Positions 32,942 to 44,871 of a stretch of DNA of 64,000 bases are shown piece by piece (position 1 is the first letter of the stretch; each line of letters opens with the position of its first letter). This DNA comes from Silene latifolia (lineage: Eukaryota > Streptophyta > Magnoliopsida > Caryophyllales > Caryophyllaceae): positions 56,890,271 to 56,954,270 of the forward strand of contig NC_133529.1 of the NCBI RefSeq assembly GCF_048544455.1, written 5' to 3'. The position numbers were made by a program, and so were the translations under genes. The notes below the pieces were generated by a model that saw only the letters and a program-made list of their open reading frames with translations, did no database searches and was not told where the DNA came from.

Positions 32942-35199
32942 TTATTATGAGAAAAAGAAGTGGTCTACAAAACGAAATAGAAGGAGTAAAACAAATGTCG
33001 TTTTAATAATAATACTCGTAAAAATTATAATTTAAACAAGTTTTATGCATTTTTCTAGTGACCTCTACCCAACTAGATAAATGATTCCAAGACCCAAATT
33101 CATATTAACTTGGGCACGGTGTGGCCGATACATCCCTTATTAATATAACTCGGTGGATTAACGTTTTAATCGATTCTACTTTTAGAACTCTTGGTCGATA
33201 ATATTACATTAACAATTATCTTTAGCCCAAAACACATTCGACAAGGGCACGGTGTGGCCGATACATCCCTTATCAAAAACTTTTGTTGAGTTCAATCCAA
33301 ATTTCGAATAAATGTGTCCATTATCCAAACCCATATTAACTTAGGCACGGTGTGACCGATACATCCCTTATCAACATGAATTCGGTGGATAGACATTTAT
33401 CACTCATTTCCCCTACGTAACAAGGTTTGTACCCCGGTGTGGCCGAGTGCACTCCCTCGTGAAATAGGTTTTCATGGTTTCTACTATTTGGTAAGGTTAT
33501 GTCTCAATTAATTGTTTTAGCGAGAGGTCATGTCAATTTGTTATCTATCACGTTTTAAGTGAACTAAAGCGGTGAACTACGATAATTTTAATTGACACGG
33601 TCGATAAACTCGATAAAATAAGATGATGCATGTTTTAGTTATGGCGATTTAGCGATGCATGTGACATAAAATAAAATGCAAGCATAAAATAAATAAATCC
33701 TAGTATGGCCTTTCCTAAAATAGAAAAACTATTTAACTATTACATATTCGGAAACCAACTCCATTGGTCCCTTGAACTTCGGTTGTGGCACGCATCTCAA
33801 GGTAACACCGTCTTTATGTATCGCCATCTTGAAGAAATCCGTCTTTGGGAAACTCCGAGATAAATTAAATTACATAACAAATTACATAATTTCCTATTAT
33901 AAATTTGTAATTAAAATAAAATAAATCTATTAAATTACAAAACGGTGATACGAGATCACAATAAATTACAACTGAATCGATATTCCCATACATTTCGGGA
34001 AATACCAATTTAAAACTAAGGCCATACTAAGTAAAATTACATAATTCAAAAATTACATAAATTAAAATTATGACAATCATAAAAAAAAAATGCAGCATTA
34101 TAATATGTATGAACATGCCCAATTTTATGCTAAATCGCCTTTAATTAGCCAATTTCGTATATTACTCGGTTTTTACGGATTTGCGTGATTTCAACATTTT
34201 ACAATCACAAAAATTACATAAATTCATATTTATGCATAAGTTAATTACCCTAACCTCTTAGGACTCAAAATTTAGTCTTCACTAATTATTTGACCATAAT
34301 TAACTCATATTTATAAAATTTGTTCATTAATGGACTAAAAATTACAAAAATAAGCTATAAACTTCAAATAAATCACAAAATTTCAAATAAATTCAAAATT
34401 TGAAATTTAAACTCATGAACATTCTGGAAAACAAAAATACCATGACACTGATAATGTTCAAAAACTTAGGTTAAAAATTTCGAAATTTTTCCGGAAAAAC
34501 AATGTTGCGGTTTATCGGTTTTAACTAAAAGAATCATAAAAACACGTGAAAAATTATATACATTAACTTTTCAATTTTAGATATGAAAAAGATAATAAAA
34601 TGCAACATTGGACGTTTTTCCTTAGTCATAGATTATGTTTTATTAATTTTTCACTAACAATGTCACTATTTATGCTATTTTTCTTCAAAAATCCATAAAT
34701 CATGCAAAAAGACTTCACTATAGCCTATTATTTTACACACATCTTGTAAAATTGCATGTGACAACATACTAAATTTCTATGACCAGATTCGAAATTTAAC
34801 TCATATTAACCTATTTTTCACCTAAATCCGAATTTAATAATGAAAAATCCATTTTTCGAGCATAACAAGTCCAAAAATTATGAAAATTTACAGGTTATCT
34901 CAAAATAATATATGTGATAACATATCCAAAAATCACTGGAAAATACGAAGTATAGCTAATTTTAGACCGAAAATGACATTTTTACTCATAAAATCATATT
35001 TTCATGCCATTATTGTATAATATGAACAATAAAAATCCGTAAATTTAACCAAAATATCCTAAAACATTTTAGGACCAGAAATTTTAACATGCATGAATTA
35101 ATTTCGTGATATATCATAATAACACAAATTTTACAAGTTTTATATGTTAATCTTTATAACTCGGAAAAACTTTTAACCGATTTGCATGCAAACAACCAT
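32942..35199. other. TRG-B leader, noncoding
   Basis: AT-rich untranslated leader. It holds four stem-loop units near the gag end (33112-33460) and the empty MITE site near 34110. Confidence 0.6.
33112..33460 (-). repeat. Repeated AGGG stem-loop motif in TRG-B leader
   Basis: Four units at about 33112, 33245, 33343 and 33433. On the - strand three read RATAAGGGATGTATCGGYCA followed by CACCGTGCC; the fourth, furthest from gag, reads CGAGGGAGTGCACTCGGCCA. A short stem (GATA/TATC or CGAG/CTCG) holds an AGGG-bearing loop. TRG-A has the same motif with different stem bases (GATGA/TCATC). Confidence 0.65.
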
Positions 35200-35212
35200 G
35201 GCTCTTGATACC
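35200..35212 (-). promoter_or_regulatory. TRG-B primer binding site
   Basis: GGTATCAAGAGCC on the - strand, three bases after the 5' LTR, identical to the TRG-A site. Confidence 0.75.
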
Positions 35213-35215
35213 GAT

Positions 35216-36485
35216 TGAAGGAAAAGTAGATCTATATACTTAACATACTCATATATGTTTTAATTTAATTTGTCATAAAATTAACTAATGATCTTATGCA
35301 TGCAAACATTAAAACAAAATAAGGAAGAAACATTGTTCTTACATTGTGATTTTCGGTTTAATGGGCACAAGAGAGATCACCTTTCTCTCTTGTCTTGAGC
35401 TTTCCCTTTTGGATGAACAAAGACCCAAGTGTATGATCTCTCCCAAGGATTTATACCCAAAGCTTACTCTTAATTAAAATTAATATTATAGTTACTAGTA
35501 CAATATTAATCTTGTAGAAAAATGACCCAAAAATATTATAAAACACTTAATATTTTCGGTTTTGGAAGAGAAGAAGAAGAGAGCTTTTTGTCTCTCTAGA
35601 ATTCTTATTTTTGGATGAGTAAAGAATGAATGATACACTACAACATTTTGTGTGTTATTAGGTAAATAAGATGAAAAACCATAATGGTTTTTCCATCTTA
35701 AAAACCGGGTGGAAGGGGGGGATTTTTGGGAGCCAATGCATGCTTGTGTTGTTCTTTACAATAAGCAATAGGTTGCAAGGCTAGTCTATAATCCAAATGA
35801 TTGTGTTTTCCACTAATTTAAACAACACAATATTTAGCCTAAACCCCTCTAAATTTCGGTACATTAGATAATATGGATTCAATATTATTTTTGTCAATTT
35901 GTCAATATGTCACATGTCATATGTAACATAAATTTGTTATGTATTTTTAACATGTTAAAAATCAACGTATTAATAAAAATACATCATATACAATAATCGA
36001 CTTTAGTAATTCATAATTACTTGTACCAAAATATTTCTCCAATTATAAATCACAATAAATTGTATTTATAATAATTCATTCAATATTAATTGTTTCTTTA
36101 ATCAATAATTTCATCTGTGTAATGATACAATTGAATTACACAGACCGTATCTCATTTAATCAAATTTCAATGTGATACGTAAATTTTACTTCCAAAATCG
36201 TCCGTCAATTTTTCAAGTAATTTAATTAACTCGTAACGTTATACGATTAATTAAATGATCAATTAAGAGTGTTGCCCTATAGGTATGACCTAGGGGGTCA
36301 ACTGATCACCACCGTCGCACGACAGTAATGTCAAACTCTAGTCAGCCACTCATTACCGATATATGTTGACCAGTTGACAGTAAAAATTACTTCCCAATTG
36401 TATTCTTTATAATGAGATTTAAACATGTTATCATCATGATCAATAGTCGTGATCGCATTATTGTCGGAGGACACATATTCCAACA
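35216..36485 (-). repeat. TRG-B 5' LTR
   Basis: 1270 bp; on the - strand it starts TGTTGGAATATG at 36485 and ends CCTTCA at 35216. Next to it is the target duplication CTATC (36486-36490). Confidence 0.93.
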
Positions 36486-37060
36486 CTATCGTGTCTCCCT
36501 GTGGCGATTTAAGCACTAATCCTAACCCTGCCCCCTGGCATTGGATGCCCCATCTATGAACAAGGTCCATTCTTGGTCTGAGGTCTTATCTTCTAATTGG
36601 TTAACTTCTTTGGCCAGGTCTAATTTTAGGTTAGGGCTGAAATCAGCCATAAAGTCTGCTAAGGCCTGTGATTTGATCCTTGTCCTGGGTTCAAAGGTTA
36701 TATCATACCTACTAAGCTGGACTGACCACTTGGCCACCCTGCCTAACAGTCAGGCTTTCGCAGGACAACTTTTATAGGTAGGTTAGTCTTAACTAATATA
36801 GGGTGAGACTCAAAATAAGGGCGCAACTTGGTTTACGATATAATTAAAGCTAAAACGTATTTTTCAAGTAAATCATACCTCATTTCAGCATCTAGTAGAC
36901 TTTTACTTACATCGTAGACATGATATTGCTGACCTTCCTGTACTTTAACTAGGCACTGACAATATTGTCAATGAGAGAGAGATAAACCGGCAGGGGGTTT
37001 TCCTTTACCTGGCTTGGCCAGTAAAAATGGAGACGATGATAAATATAGCTTCTAATCCTT
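36486..37060 (-). pseudogene. Tat2 RNase H and 5' part of archaeal-type RNase H
   Basis: Reading leftward on the - strand: degenerate RNase H with VYDVSKSLLDAEMRYDLLEK and RPYFESHPILVKTN, then the connector MAKWSVQLSRYDITF, RIKSQALADFMADF, and the start of the second RNase H, WTLFIDGASNARG and GLGLVLKSPQGD, cut off at the TRG-B target site. Stops and a shift lie in the first domain. The order equals that of Tat1. The frame running past 36490 into the TRG-B LTR is an accidental fusion. Confidence 0.8.
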
Positions 37061-37393
<333 letters not shown>

Positions 37394-38468
37394 ATACTAC
37401 TAATATTAACATTACTAATTAATAATACTAATAATATTACAATTTGACGCGCTTAACTCCCCAAACCCTTCAACTTCAATCATTTCCCAATTTTCCCTTT
37501 CTCACTCATCTTCTTCTCTCTCTTCGACCCTCATCATCCCCGTTTTCGATCGTCGCCATTTCCGATCATCTTCTCCGATCATCGTTGCTGCTCATCTCTA
37601 TCCTACCTTCATTGTATCCAATCATCTGCTTCTCATATTACGGTTCATTCCATTCATCAGCAGCATTTTCGCGAGATTTATCAATCTCATTCCTACAAAT
37701 TCAGGTACTATGCTACGGATAATGGCGATTGTACATTAATTTTATCATGCATGTATTTTTTCCTTCGACATCCATCAATTCCCCCGACATTCATCAATTC
37801 ATATTCAACTATTAACTCTAATTTGCAGCAATTTCCCTAATTAAGGTCTTTTTATTGTTATTCTATAATGAATTCTTAGATTCGGGATAGAAATTCAGAG
37901 TTTTTATGTATTGAACACATTTGCATAGAAAATCAGAGTTTATACGTTGCTTATAGTTTAGCGAGTTCTGCATTTTTGTTCTGATTGCATGTTCAATTAA
38001 TTTTTAATAATTGAATTTGCGGATTTGTGAGTTTTTATTCTGATTGCATGTTCAAGTACTTTTTAATAATTGAATTTGCGGATTTGTGAGGGTCTTTTGG
38101 TTTTAAATGATCTATATTGTTCGGATCTGAAAGAATAGTCGAGCTGGTAGTTGCTTGTTGTTTTCAGTATTTTTTAGCCAAGTAAGCTTAGGTTTTAGGA
38201 TACCCGTCCTCTGTATGTGCATGAAATAAAGCCCAGGGTGCATAATATAGGGTTCAATGTGCATCAAATAAGGTTCTGTCCGCATCAAACAAGGCGTCAC
38301 TTTAAAATTAGCAGTTGGTTCATTGTGGATAAGGTGCCAATGCTTAATTAGTAGAGGGCCCTTGACTCGGAAAATCTGCATATTTTCCAAAATCTAAATG
38401 CTCTCGGTTGTGCATTGGCTGAAATTTCTATTTTCACCTGTGTTAACATCAGTCAATACATTCACAGA
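37394..38468. other. MULE left subterminal and 5' region of the + strand gene
   Basis: CT-rich, leader-like DNA at 37450-37600 (ACTCATCTTCTTCTCTCTC), resembling the CT-rich leader of the transposase gene at the other end. It includes the first TGCATGAAATAA-type words (38215-38290). No coding exon is certain here. Confidence 0.45.
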
Positions 38469-39465
38469 TATGAGGCGAAAGACTGTTGTAAGGAAGAAAA
38501 ACACACCAGTAAAAAATACACAAATAAAAGGAGGTAGATCAGTGAAAGATTATTTCCCACCAAACCCAACAAATTCAAGTATAAATGATGCTGTTGACCA
38601 AAGTATATTGTAAGAAAATATGCATAGCTTTGTCTGTTTTTATGTTTCATCCCTTCCTTACCCCAAAATAATGATAGACTACATTTTAATGCTCTCTCTA
38701 AACTTGATGTAATACCTGTATTGCTTGCTTAATGTGATATTTCCTGAATTTGTCTTAGTGTTTTTCTGCATGCTTAATGTGTTATTTCAAATGACGGACT
38801 GCTTGTACTCTTTTCCTGACTAGTTCCTATTTCTAGTTTTTTTCATTCGAGAGTTCAATTTGTGATGCTTGTAGGTCATTCTATTACTGGTCAATTACTT
38901 ATACATAGCCAAGTATGGTCAATTGGTGCAAGGGGTGGGTAGTCAATATTGTTGCAGAAGATAAAACACTTTTTGCTGTGAATTACTTAAGAGAAAAAAA
39001 AAGGCTCTGAGTTTGTCATTTGCTCCCTTAGTCAAAGTTCAGCTTACCGACAACTGTTATCAAGCCCAACTTGATGATGTTTTCAATAATCAAGATCTAG
39101 TGACTAACATATTTAACCAACTAGATTGTTACGAAGATAAGGCAAATATGGCGTTGGTCTGTTTCCTCATACACCCAAGTGCACCTCGCATTGAACATGC
39201 ATATGGCATTTATCTACGGACCAATGATCTCAATGGTGTAAGAATTGTTCGTAGGGGTCCTAAAATAATTTATAAAAGATGCAAATGCTTTATGACTGAA
39301 GATTTGGCAGCTAAATTGCTCCTGCATCATCAACAAGGGAAAAATACTTTTCAAAAAGAACATCTTAACGCTCTTGATGATGTTGAACGCGCACATGTGA
39401 ATGAGTTGCTTCATGCTTTAGCCACGCCATCTCCTGCACGTGACATAGCAGTTGCCATTTCAACA
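38469..39465 (+). pseudogene. Upstream exons of the MULE + strand gene, unknown function
   Basis: Exon-like piece 38469-38609: ACATTCACAG acceptor, Lys/Arg-rich start (MRRKTVVRKKNTPVKN, RSVKDYFPP), then a GTAAGA donor. A second piece, 39032 to about 39465, follows a TTGCTCCCTTAG acceptor and is open for about 150 codons (NQDLVTNIFNQLDCYEDKAN, LLLHHQQGKNTFQKEHL). I do not recognise either. Codon flow and splice sites suggest they belong to the gene that later encodes the ULP1-like regions. Exon limits are estimates. Confidence 0.45.
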
Positions 39466-39910
39466 GAGTTAACAACTCGGGAAACTTTACCTTTTTTTGG
39501 TTTTTTCCTCTATATATAACTCAACTGCTCAAGTTTATACCAGTTTTTGGCATTTTGATGTCTGTGTATTTAGGCCTTTAACGGTTCAGGTGTTAAAGTT
39601 GCCCTATTTTCAGTCTTTTGTGGTACTCTTGTATAATTCCATGTATTAAGCCATCTTTGTATAATTATGTAGTCGGGTTTTATCATTTTAGATGTTGTAA
39701 AACTTTGTCATGTATGGATGATATGTTTTATTAATGAAGTTTCTTTTCCTTATTTTGTTAATCATCGAGCTTTCATTGTTTCATAATTACATGAAGTTTC
39801 TGGATCTATGGAACAGCCTTGTAGATGCATCAAAAAACAATCTCAGTACATTAAAATACCCCTGTATATGCATGAAATAAGCTGCCTTCTTAACCTACTT
39901 ACTTTGACAG

Positions 39911-40119
39911 ATAATCCTCCCAACCCAAGTACTATAGCTACAAAGCCAGAACAAATTCCTCCTCCACGTCGACAGAGTCCACGTATCCAACCAAAAGTTA
40001 CTGAGCAAGTAACACCAAATATGCTTTCTGGTAACAACAATGGTGAGGGTTTACCTTTTCTTGTCCCTTTTAAAGATTTTCAGTACATGTCGTTTGTTCC
40101 AATATTAATGGTGATGGTT
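39911..40119 (+). pseudogene. Duplicated exon, upstream copy
   Basis: After the acceptor ACTTTGACAG it reads DNPPNPSTIATKPEQI and RQSPRIQPKVTEQVTP, clearly related to the exon at 41576 (DNSLKPNTTAAEAEQI, RSPRVKAKVHEEVAPK). The frame then leaves similarity and stops at 40120. The two copies flank the 184-bp hairpin array. Confidence 0.65.
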
Positions 40120-40216
40120 TAAGGCGCAATACCCTTATGAATGCATCAAGTAGCCTTGTAGGTGCATCAAAAAGCAATCCATATGCATTAACCAACCATG
40201 CCTTTTGGTTTTCTTC

Positions 40217-41250
40217 TTGTTCGAATGACAATAGAAAGGGAAAGGGTTTAGGGTTGGATTAGGCATACCCGCGGTAGCGGTCCACCTAATCCAACCCTAA
40301 ACCCTTTCCCGTCTCGTTTTAGGACACCCGGGTCCCTTTTTAAAATCCCGTCCCCAAAAAAGGGTTCACTCAGCCCCTTCTAGGGTGTCTTTAGCTTTTC
40401 CTGTTCGAATGACAATAGCAAGGGAAAGGGTTTAAGGTTGGAGGGTCCGCCTAATCCAACCCTAAACCCTTTCCCGTCCCGTTTTAGGACAACCGGGCCC
40501 CATTTTAAAATCCCGTCCCCAAAAAAGTGTTCACTCGTCCCCTTCTAGGGTGTCTTTAGGTTTTCCTGTTCGAATGACAATAGCAAGGGAAATGGTTTAG
40601 GGTTGGATTAGGCGGACCCGCGGTAGCGGTCCGCCTAATCCAACGCTAAACCCTTTCCCGTCCCGTTTTAGGACACCCGGGCCTCTTTTTAAAATCCCGT
40701 CCCCAAAAAAGGGTTCACTCGTCCCCTTCTAGGGTGTCTTTAGGTTTTCCTGTTCGAATGACAATAGCAAGGGAAAGGGTTTAGGGTTGGATTAGGTGGA
40801 CCCACGGTAGCGGTCCGCCTAATCCAACCCTAAACCCTTTCCCGTCCCGTTTTAGGACACCCGATCCCCTTTTTAAAATCCCGTCCCCAAAAAAGGGTTC
40901 ACTCGTCCCCTTCTAGGGTGTCTTTAGGTTTTCCTGTTTGAATGACAATAGCAAGGGAAAGGGTTTAGGGTTGGATTAGGCGAACCCACGGTAGCGGTCC
41001 GTCTAATCCAACCCTAAACCCTTTCCCGTCCAGTTTTAGGACACCCGAGCCCCTTTTTAAAATCCCGTCCCCATAAAAGGGTTCACTCGTCCCCTTCTAG
41101 GGTGTCTTTTGGTTTTCCTGTTCGAATGACAATAGCAAGGTAAAGGGTTTAGGGTTGGATTAGGCGGACCGCTACCGCGGGTCCGCCTAATCCAACCCTA
41201 AACCCTTTCCCGTCCCGTTTTAGGACACCCGGGCCCCGTTTTAAAATCCT
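40217..41250. repeat. 184-bp tandem array with 32-bp perfect-stem hairpins, six units
   Basis: Units start TGTTCGAATGACAATAG at 40218, 40402, 40567, 40751, 40935 (TGTTTG variant) and 41119: spacing 184, 165, 184, 184, 184. Each holds an inverted repeat: arm GGGAAAGGGTTTAGGGTTGG plus ATTAGGCGGACC, loop CGCGGTAGC, and the complementary arm ending CCCTTTCCC. Unit 2 has lost the loop and part of one arm. In unit 6 the loop is GCTACCGCG, the exact reverse complement. The arms contain the plant telomere-like word TTTAGGG. Confidence 0.93.
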
Positions 41251-41265
41251 GTTTTCCTGAAATAA

Positions 41266-41560
41266 GCTTGTATATGCATGAAATAAGCTGTCTTCCTGAA
41301 GCTAATCGGTGTTTGGTTTGGTGTACACTAGTCTTATGAATTAATGGACTAACCTTGTATATGCATCAAATAACTGTTTATGTGCATTAAACAACTTTGT
41401 ATATGCATGAAATAAGCTGTCTTCCTGAAGCTAATCACTGTTTGGTTTGGCGTACAATAGTCTTCTGAATTCATGGACCAACCTTGTATATGCATCAAAT
41501 AACTATCTATGTGCATTAAACAATTTTGTATATACATGAAATAAGCTACCTTACTCATGT
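41266..41560. repeat. 129-bp tandem repeat with TGCATGAAATAA words
   Basis: Two full units and a partial third: TATATGCATGAAATAAGC at 41271 and 41400, with a diverged copy at 41529. Each unit also contains TGCATCAAATAA and TGCATTAAACAA. This is the densest cluster of a motif scattered over the whole MULE. Confidence 0.85.
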
Positions 41561-41575
41561 TGACTACTTTGACAG

Positions 41576-43282
41576 ATAATTCTCTCAAACCAAACACTAC
41601 AGCAGCAGAGGCAGAACAAATTTCACCGCGGCAACGGAGTCCGCGTGTTAAAGCCAAAGTTCACGAGGAAGTCGCACCAAAGTTGCCTCCTAACAAGAAC
41701 AAGAGGAAGGCATCAGCAACAAGCAAAGAGCCAACGCAAACTATAAAAAGAAGAAAGCGTTCTGACAAGTATAAGCCTCTCCTCACTCGGATGAGTCCTT
41801 CCTTGATCACTAATTTCATCACGTTGGGGCCATCCGAAAAACAAATTGAAGCCATACACAGTATGGGGTTCGGAGGGTTGTTACAACTTAAGTCAGAAGA
41901 AATCAATGGCCATTTGGCCAGATGGATTGTCGAGACATTTAATCCGTTCAATTGTTCATTGATGAACCACGATCTTGTTATCTTTGATGAGGATGTCCAC
42001 GTTGCAACTGGACTTCCTATGGGACCAATTGACATTGTTGCAGCTGGAATGTTCTGTAAGGAAAAGGAGTACAGAGAGGCTGTCAAGAGGCATAAGGCTC
42101 AGTTTACCACCTCAGATATTACGAAAATGGTTCTCTTAGATAAGATGATGGAGCAACGGGATGGTGGAGACGATTTCAAGAGGAATTTCCTCATCTATAT
42201 CGCCAATGCTCTCTTGATGGGGGTAGTAGGTGATCATCCTAGCCCTCGGATATTAAGCTCCCTTTCAAATCTCTCCGATGTCCCTAACATGAATTGGTGC
42301 AAATTTGCACGGTCCCATATGATCAACAACGTCATGTCGTGGAAGGCGGCTATAGCTAATTCCCCTAAAACTTATTTTAAGGGATCGATTCTGATTTTCT
42401 AGATTATCTACTTGGATAGATGTGTTTTCATGACGAGAACGGTGCGTCGATAATTTCCCTTATTAGCGAATTGGACGGATGAGAAAATTAGAGAAAGGGT
42501 TAAGTTGGAGAAGCAGAAGGGGGGTGGCTTTGGCAAGGGTTCTGTTGAACCCATATTTGCTTATGTTGCACCTCAACATGAACGTGAACCTGTACTTGTA
42601 CGTGTACCTGAACCTGAACCTGAACCTCAAATTGAACCTGAACCTCAACCTGAACCTGAACTTGAAGCTGAACCGGTTGATGAGAGGAAAGAATCCATCA
42701 AGGTTTTGGCAAGCACAGCCATTCGACTTGCAGACATTTATGGTGACTTTACCAAAGCAATTAGAAATGCTAAGTGTAAGGCTCCCGCTTTCCATTGTCA
42801 CGCAAATGTCAAAGTTGGCAGATTGTTTATTTGAAGGATTTTCCCTTTCACAGCAGAGTACAGAAGAAGGTGAAAGGGAAGGTGCTGATTGTGAAAGGGA
42901 GGGTGCTACCATGGAGAAGATGGAGGAGGATGAAGTGGAAAAGAACAATGAGAAAGATGAGAATGAATTGAAGGAGAGAAAGGAGGAGGTGGCAGTGGAG
43001 AAGGAGTTTAAGAAGGATGAGGGTAAAGTGGAGGAGGAGGAGTTAAAGAAGGAGGAGGTTGACATGAGTTGTGCAGATGATGTGTTTCTAGACAATCCCA
43101 CTGTCATGGCTGAATTAGAAGGGATCCTTAATAATGCATACACTCATGTTGGCAAGATGTTTGATTCACATCATGAAAATTTGTGGAACGAAAAAAAGGA
43201 AAAGGAAAAGAGGGATAGGCGCACGGAAGGACCGTCTTTCAGCCTTTTTAGTGGTGATGATGCACCATATAACTCTAAATAG
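41576..43282 (+). pseudogene. Large exon of the MULE + strand gene: basic N-part, conserved domain, acidic tail
   Basis: From the acceptor TTTGACAG at 41575: a basic nuclear-signal-like stretch (NKNKRKASATSK, IKRRKRSDKYK), then a domain with IHSMGFGGLLQLK, DLVIFDEDVHVATGLPMGPI and FLIYIANALLMGV, a pattern I associate with N-terminal parts of plant transposon-borne ULP1 proteins. Stops at 42400 and 42451 interrupt one frame that continues to 42834 (Glu-Pro repeat near 42600). A frameshift near 42800 leads into a very acidic Glu/Lys-rich coiled-coil-like tail ending at 43282. Function unknown; the gene is damaged. Confidence 0.6.
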
Positions 43283-43399
43283 TTCCTTGAGTCCAGGTTG
43301 CATGTCGCTTCAAGTGTTCCTCATTCAAGCACAACAATGACTACGACGTACATTTCCGTGAGTTCGTCCTTTATCGCCAATATCGCCAATATCGCCAAT

Positions 43400-44871
43400 T
43401 CTGATCTCATCCCAACCATCGCCTGTAGTTATCTCCTCTCAAGTATTGTTGGATAAATCGCCAATTGAGCCCTCTTCTCCAATTGCCCCCTCAGATTATG
43501 CCATTGAGAGGCAGGTGGCTGGTAGAAGGGTGCTCCCTAAGAGGTGTGTTGAGGTAGCGAATGTTTACCGGTCACCTTACTTTATCAGAAACGTGGACAT
43601 GGTTCGTGACTTGAGTCGATCGGAAAAACTGGTAGGAGACTATGCCTTTTCAGAGGACTTAGATGAAGAGTATGTATCACTCTCCTATATTTTAATCTTA
43701 TTCGGCATATATGTATTACATTTTCTTTGTATAACACTAAGTTTCATGTTATCATAACTGTATAGGGAGGTTTTATTTAGCTGTGCGGGCAAGACTCTCA
43801 CACGAAGTCATATGAAGAGTTTGCTTCTTGATCGTCGAGTTCATACAGATGTCATTTTTGTGTGGTGTGATTATTTGAATGAGGGTAACAAATTCAAAAA
43901 TCGTAAATGGCCTTGCCGTCTATTTATCACAGAGACAACTGACGTAAGTGTTCCATGGATGTTCTCAACCTTGGGCTGCATTAGACTTTCGAATGCATGA
44001 AATAATCCTGTAGATGCACGAAATACCAATATAGTTGCATTAAACAACACTGAACATGCATCAAATAAGTGTCCAATTAGTACAAGTTTTTATTCTCTAA
44101 TACGGGTCACCTAATTTAATGAACAGATTGACTCATTGGATGTCAAATTTGTAGATGTGGAGTTGGTAAGTCCTTCAAGATTTTCACATTTCTGTGGTTG
44201 TTCTCAACTAAGTGTCTTTCTTTTCATTATTGTCTTTGTTTTCAATGCCGTACAGGTTTTCATTCCTATTGTTACACCCTTGCCATTTGTCTTCTGTTAC
44301 CACGTTAGTAAGAAGCTGTTACAAGTAATGCACTTGATGCCTCCGTCAACTGACTATTCTCGCCATGTTAGACCTATGGTATATCTTCAGATCTTTTTGC
44401 AATAAAGTGCCTGATTTTCGTCTAATTTTTGTGAGAGATTATTTACTTGTCATTGTTTTACCTTTATCAGAAGAACTTGTTGAGTACACTTCCAAGTAAG
44501 ATTCCAAACTTGGTGTCTTCATGGCTTTTGATTCCTAAGTTGTATATTCTGCACGTTGCCATTGATGTCGAGCATGATACTAGAATCTACCTCATGCGTC
44601 ATATGGAGATGTACAATGGGGCTAAGGACGTTTAGGTTCAAAGGTGGGTCGTAAAGGGAGTAAGTCTGTATTATTTAATTCAACTTTTCCTTGTATGTGT
44701 ATTAAATATGAAGTCACTGATGTTGATTTCTTTTGTTGTTATTGTTCAGAGAGTTGATGTTAAATGTTATGTTGTGAGGGTTTGCAATGAAATTCTAACT
44801 TGGCGATACAACTCTTACAAACTTCAAGTGACGGCTGCAGCAAAGGCTTACAAGAATGGCGTTCAGATTCG
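43400..44871 (+). pseudogene. First ULP1/C48-like region, catalytic residues apparently lost
   Basis: Exons inferred from splice sites: to 43669, 43766-43943, 44127-44165, 44256-44378, 44471-44659 and 44750-44871. Landmarks: FSCAGKTLTRSHMKSLL, FVWCDYLNEGNK, VFIPIVTPLPFVFCYHV, YLMRHMEMYNG and a C-terminal helix (NEILTWRYNSYKLQV). In active C48 enzymes the His precedes an aromatic in the block that here reads LPF, the Asp follows in the block that reads QVMHLM, and Cys is in DCGxxLMRHME, which here is DTRIYLMRHME. All three look replaced. A TAG at 44632 also interrupts an exon. In active form the fold cleaves SUMO-type conjugates. Confidence 0.65.

Larger units (their letters stand above)
27642..36485 (-). 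mobile_element. TRG-B: second gag-only element, opposite orientation
   Basis: Complete, 8844 bp. LTRs at 35216-36485 (5' on the - strand) and 27642-28915 (3'), target duplication CTATC at 27637-27641 and 36486-36490. Same plan as TRG-A: iMet-like primer site, long leader with AGGG stem-loop units, intact 298-residue gag, 3 kb without ORF, hairpin and polypurine tract. The LTRs differ more from those of TRG-A than from each other, so it is a separate insertion of a related subfamily. It lacks the MITE. Confidence 0.9.

Noticed and set aside
36331..36570. 79-codon frame joining RNase H to further coding sequence
   Set aside because: It crosses the TRG-B LTR boundary at 36485; an accidental fusion.
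40217..41250. CRISPR-like array or interstitial telomere
   Set aside because: Units are 184 bp with no unique spacers in a plant genome, and TTTAGGG is not in tandem.
42463..43143. 226-codon - strand frame rich in Ser and Phe
   Set aside because: Antisense shadow of the Glu/Lys-rich acidic tail of the + strand gene.
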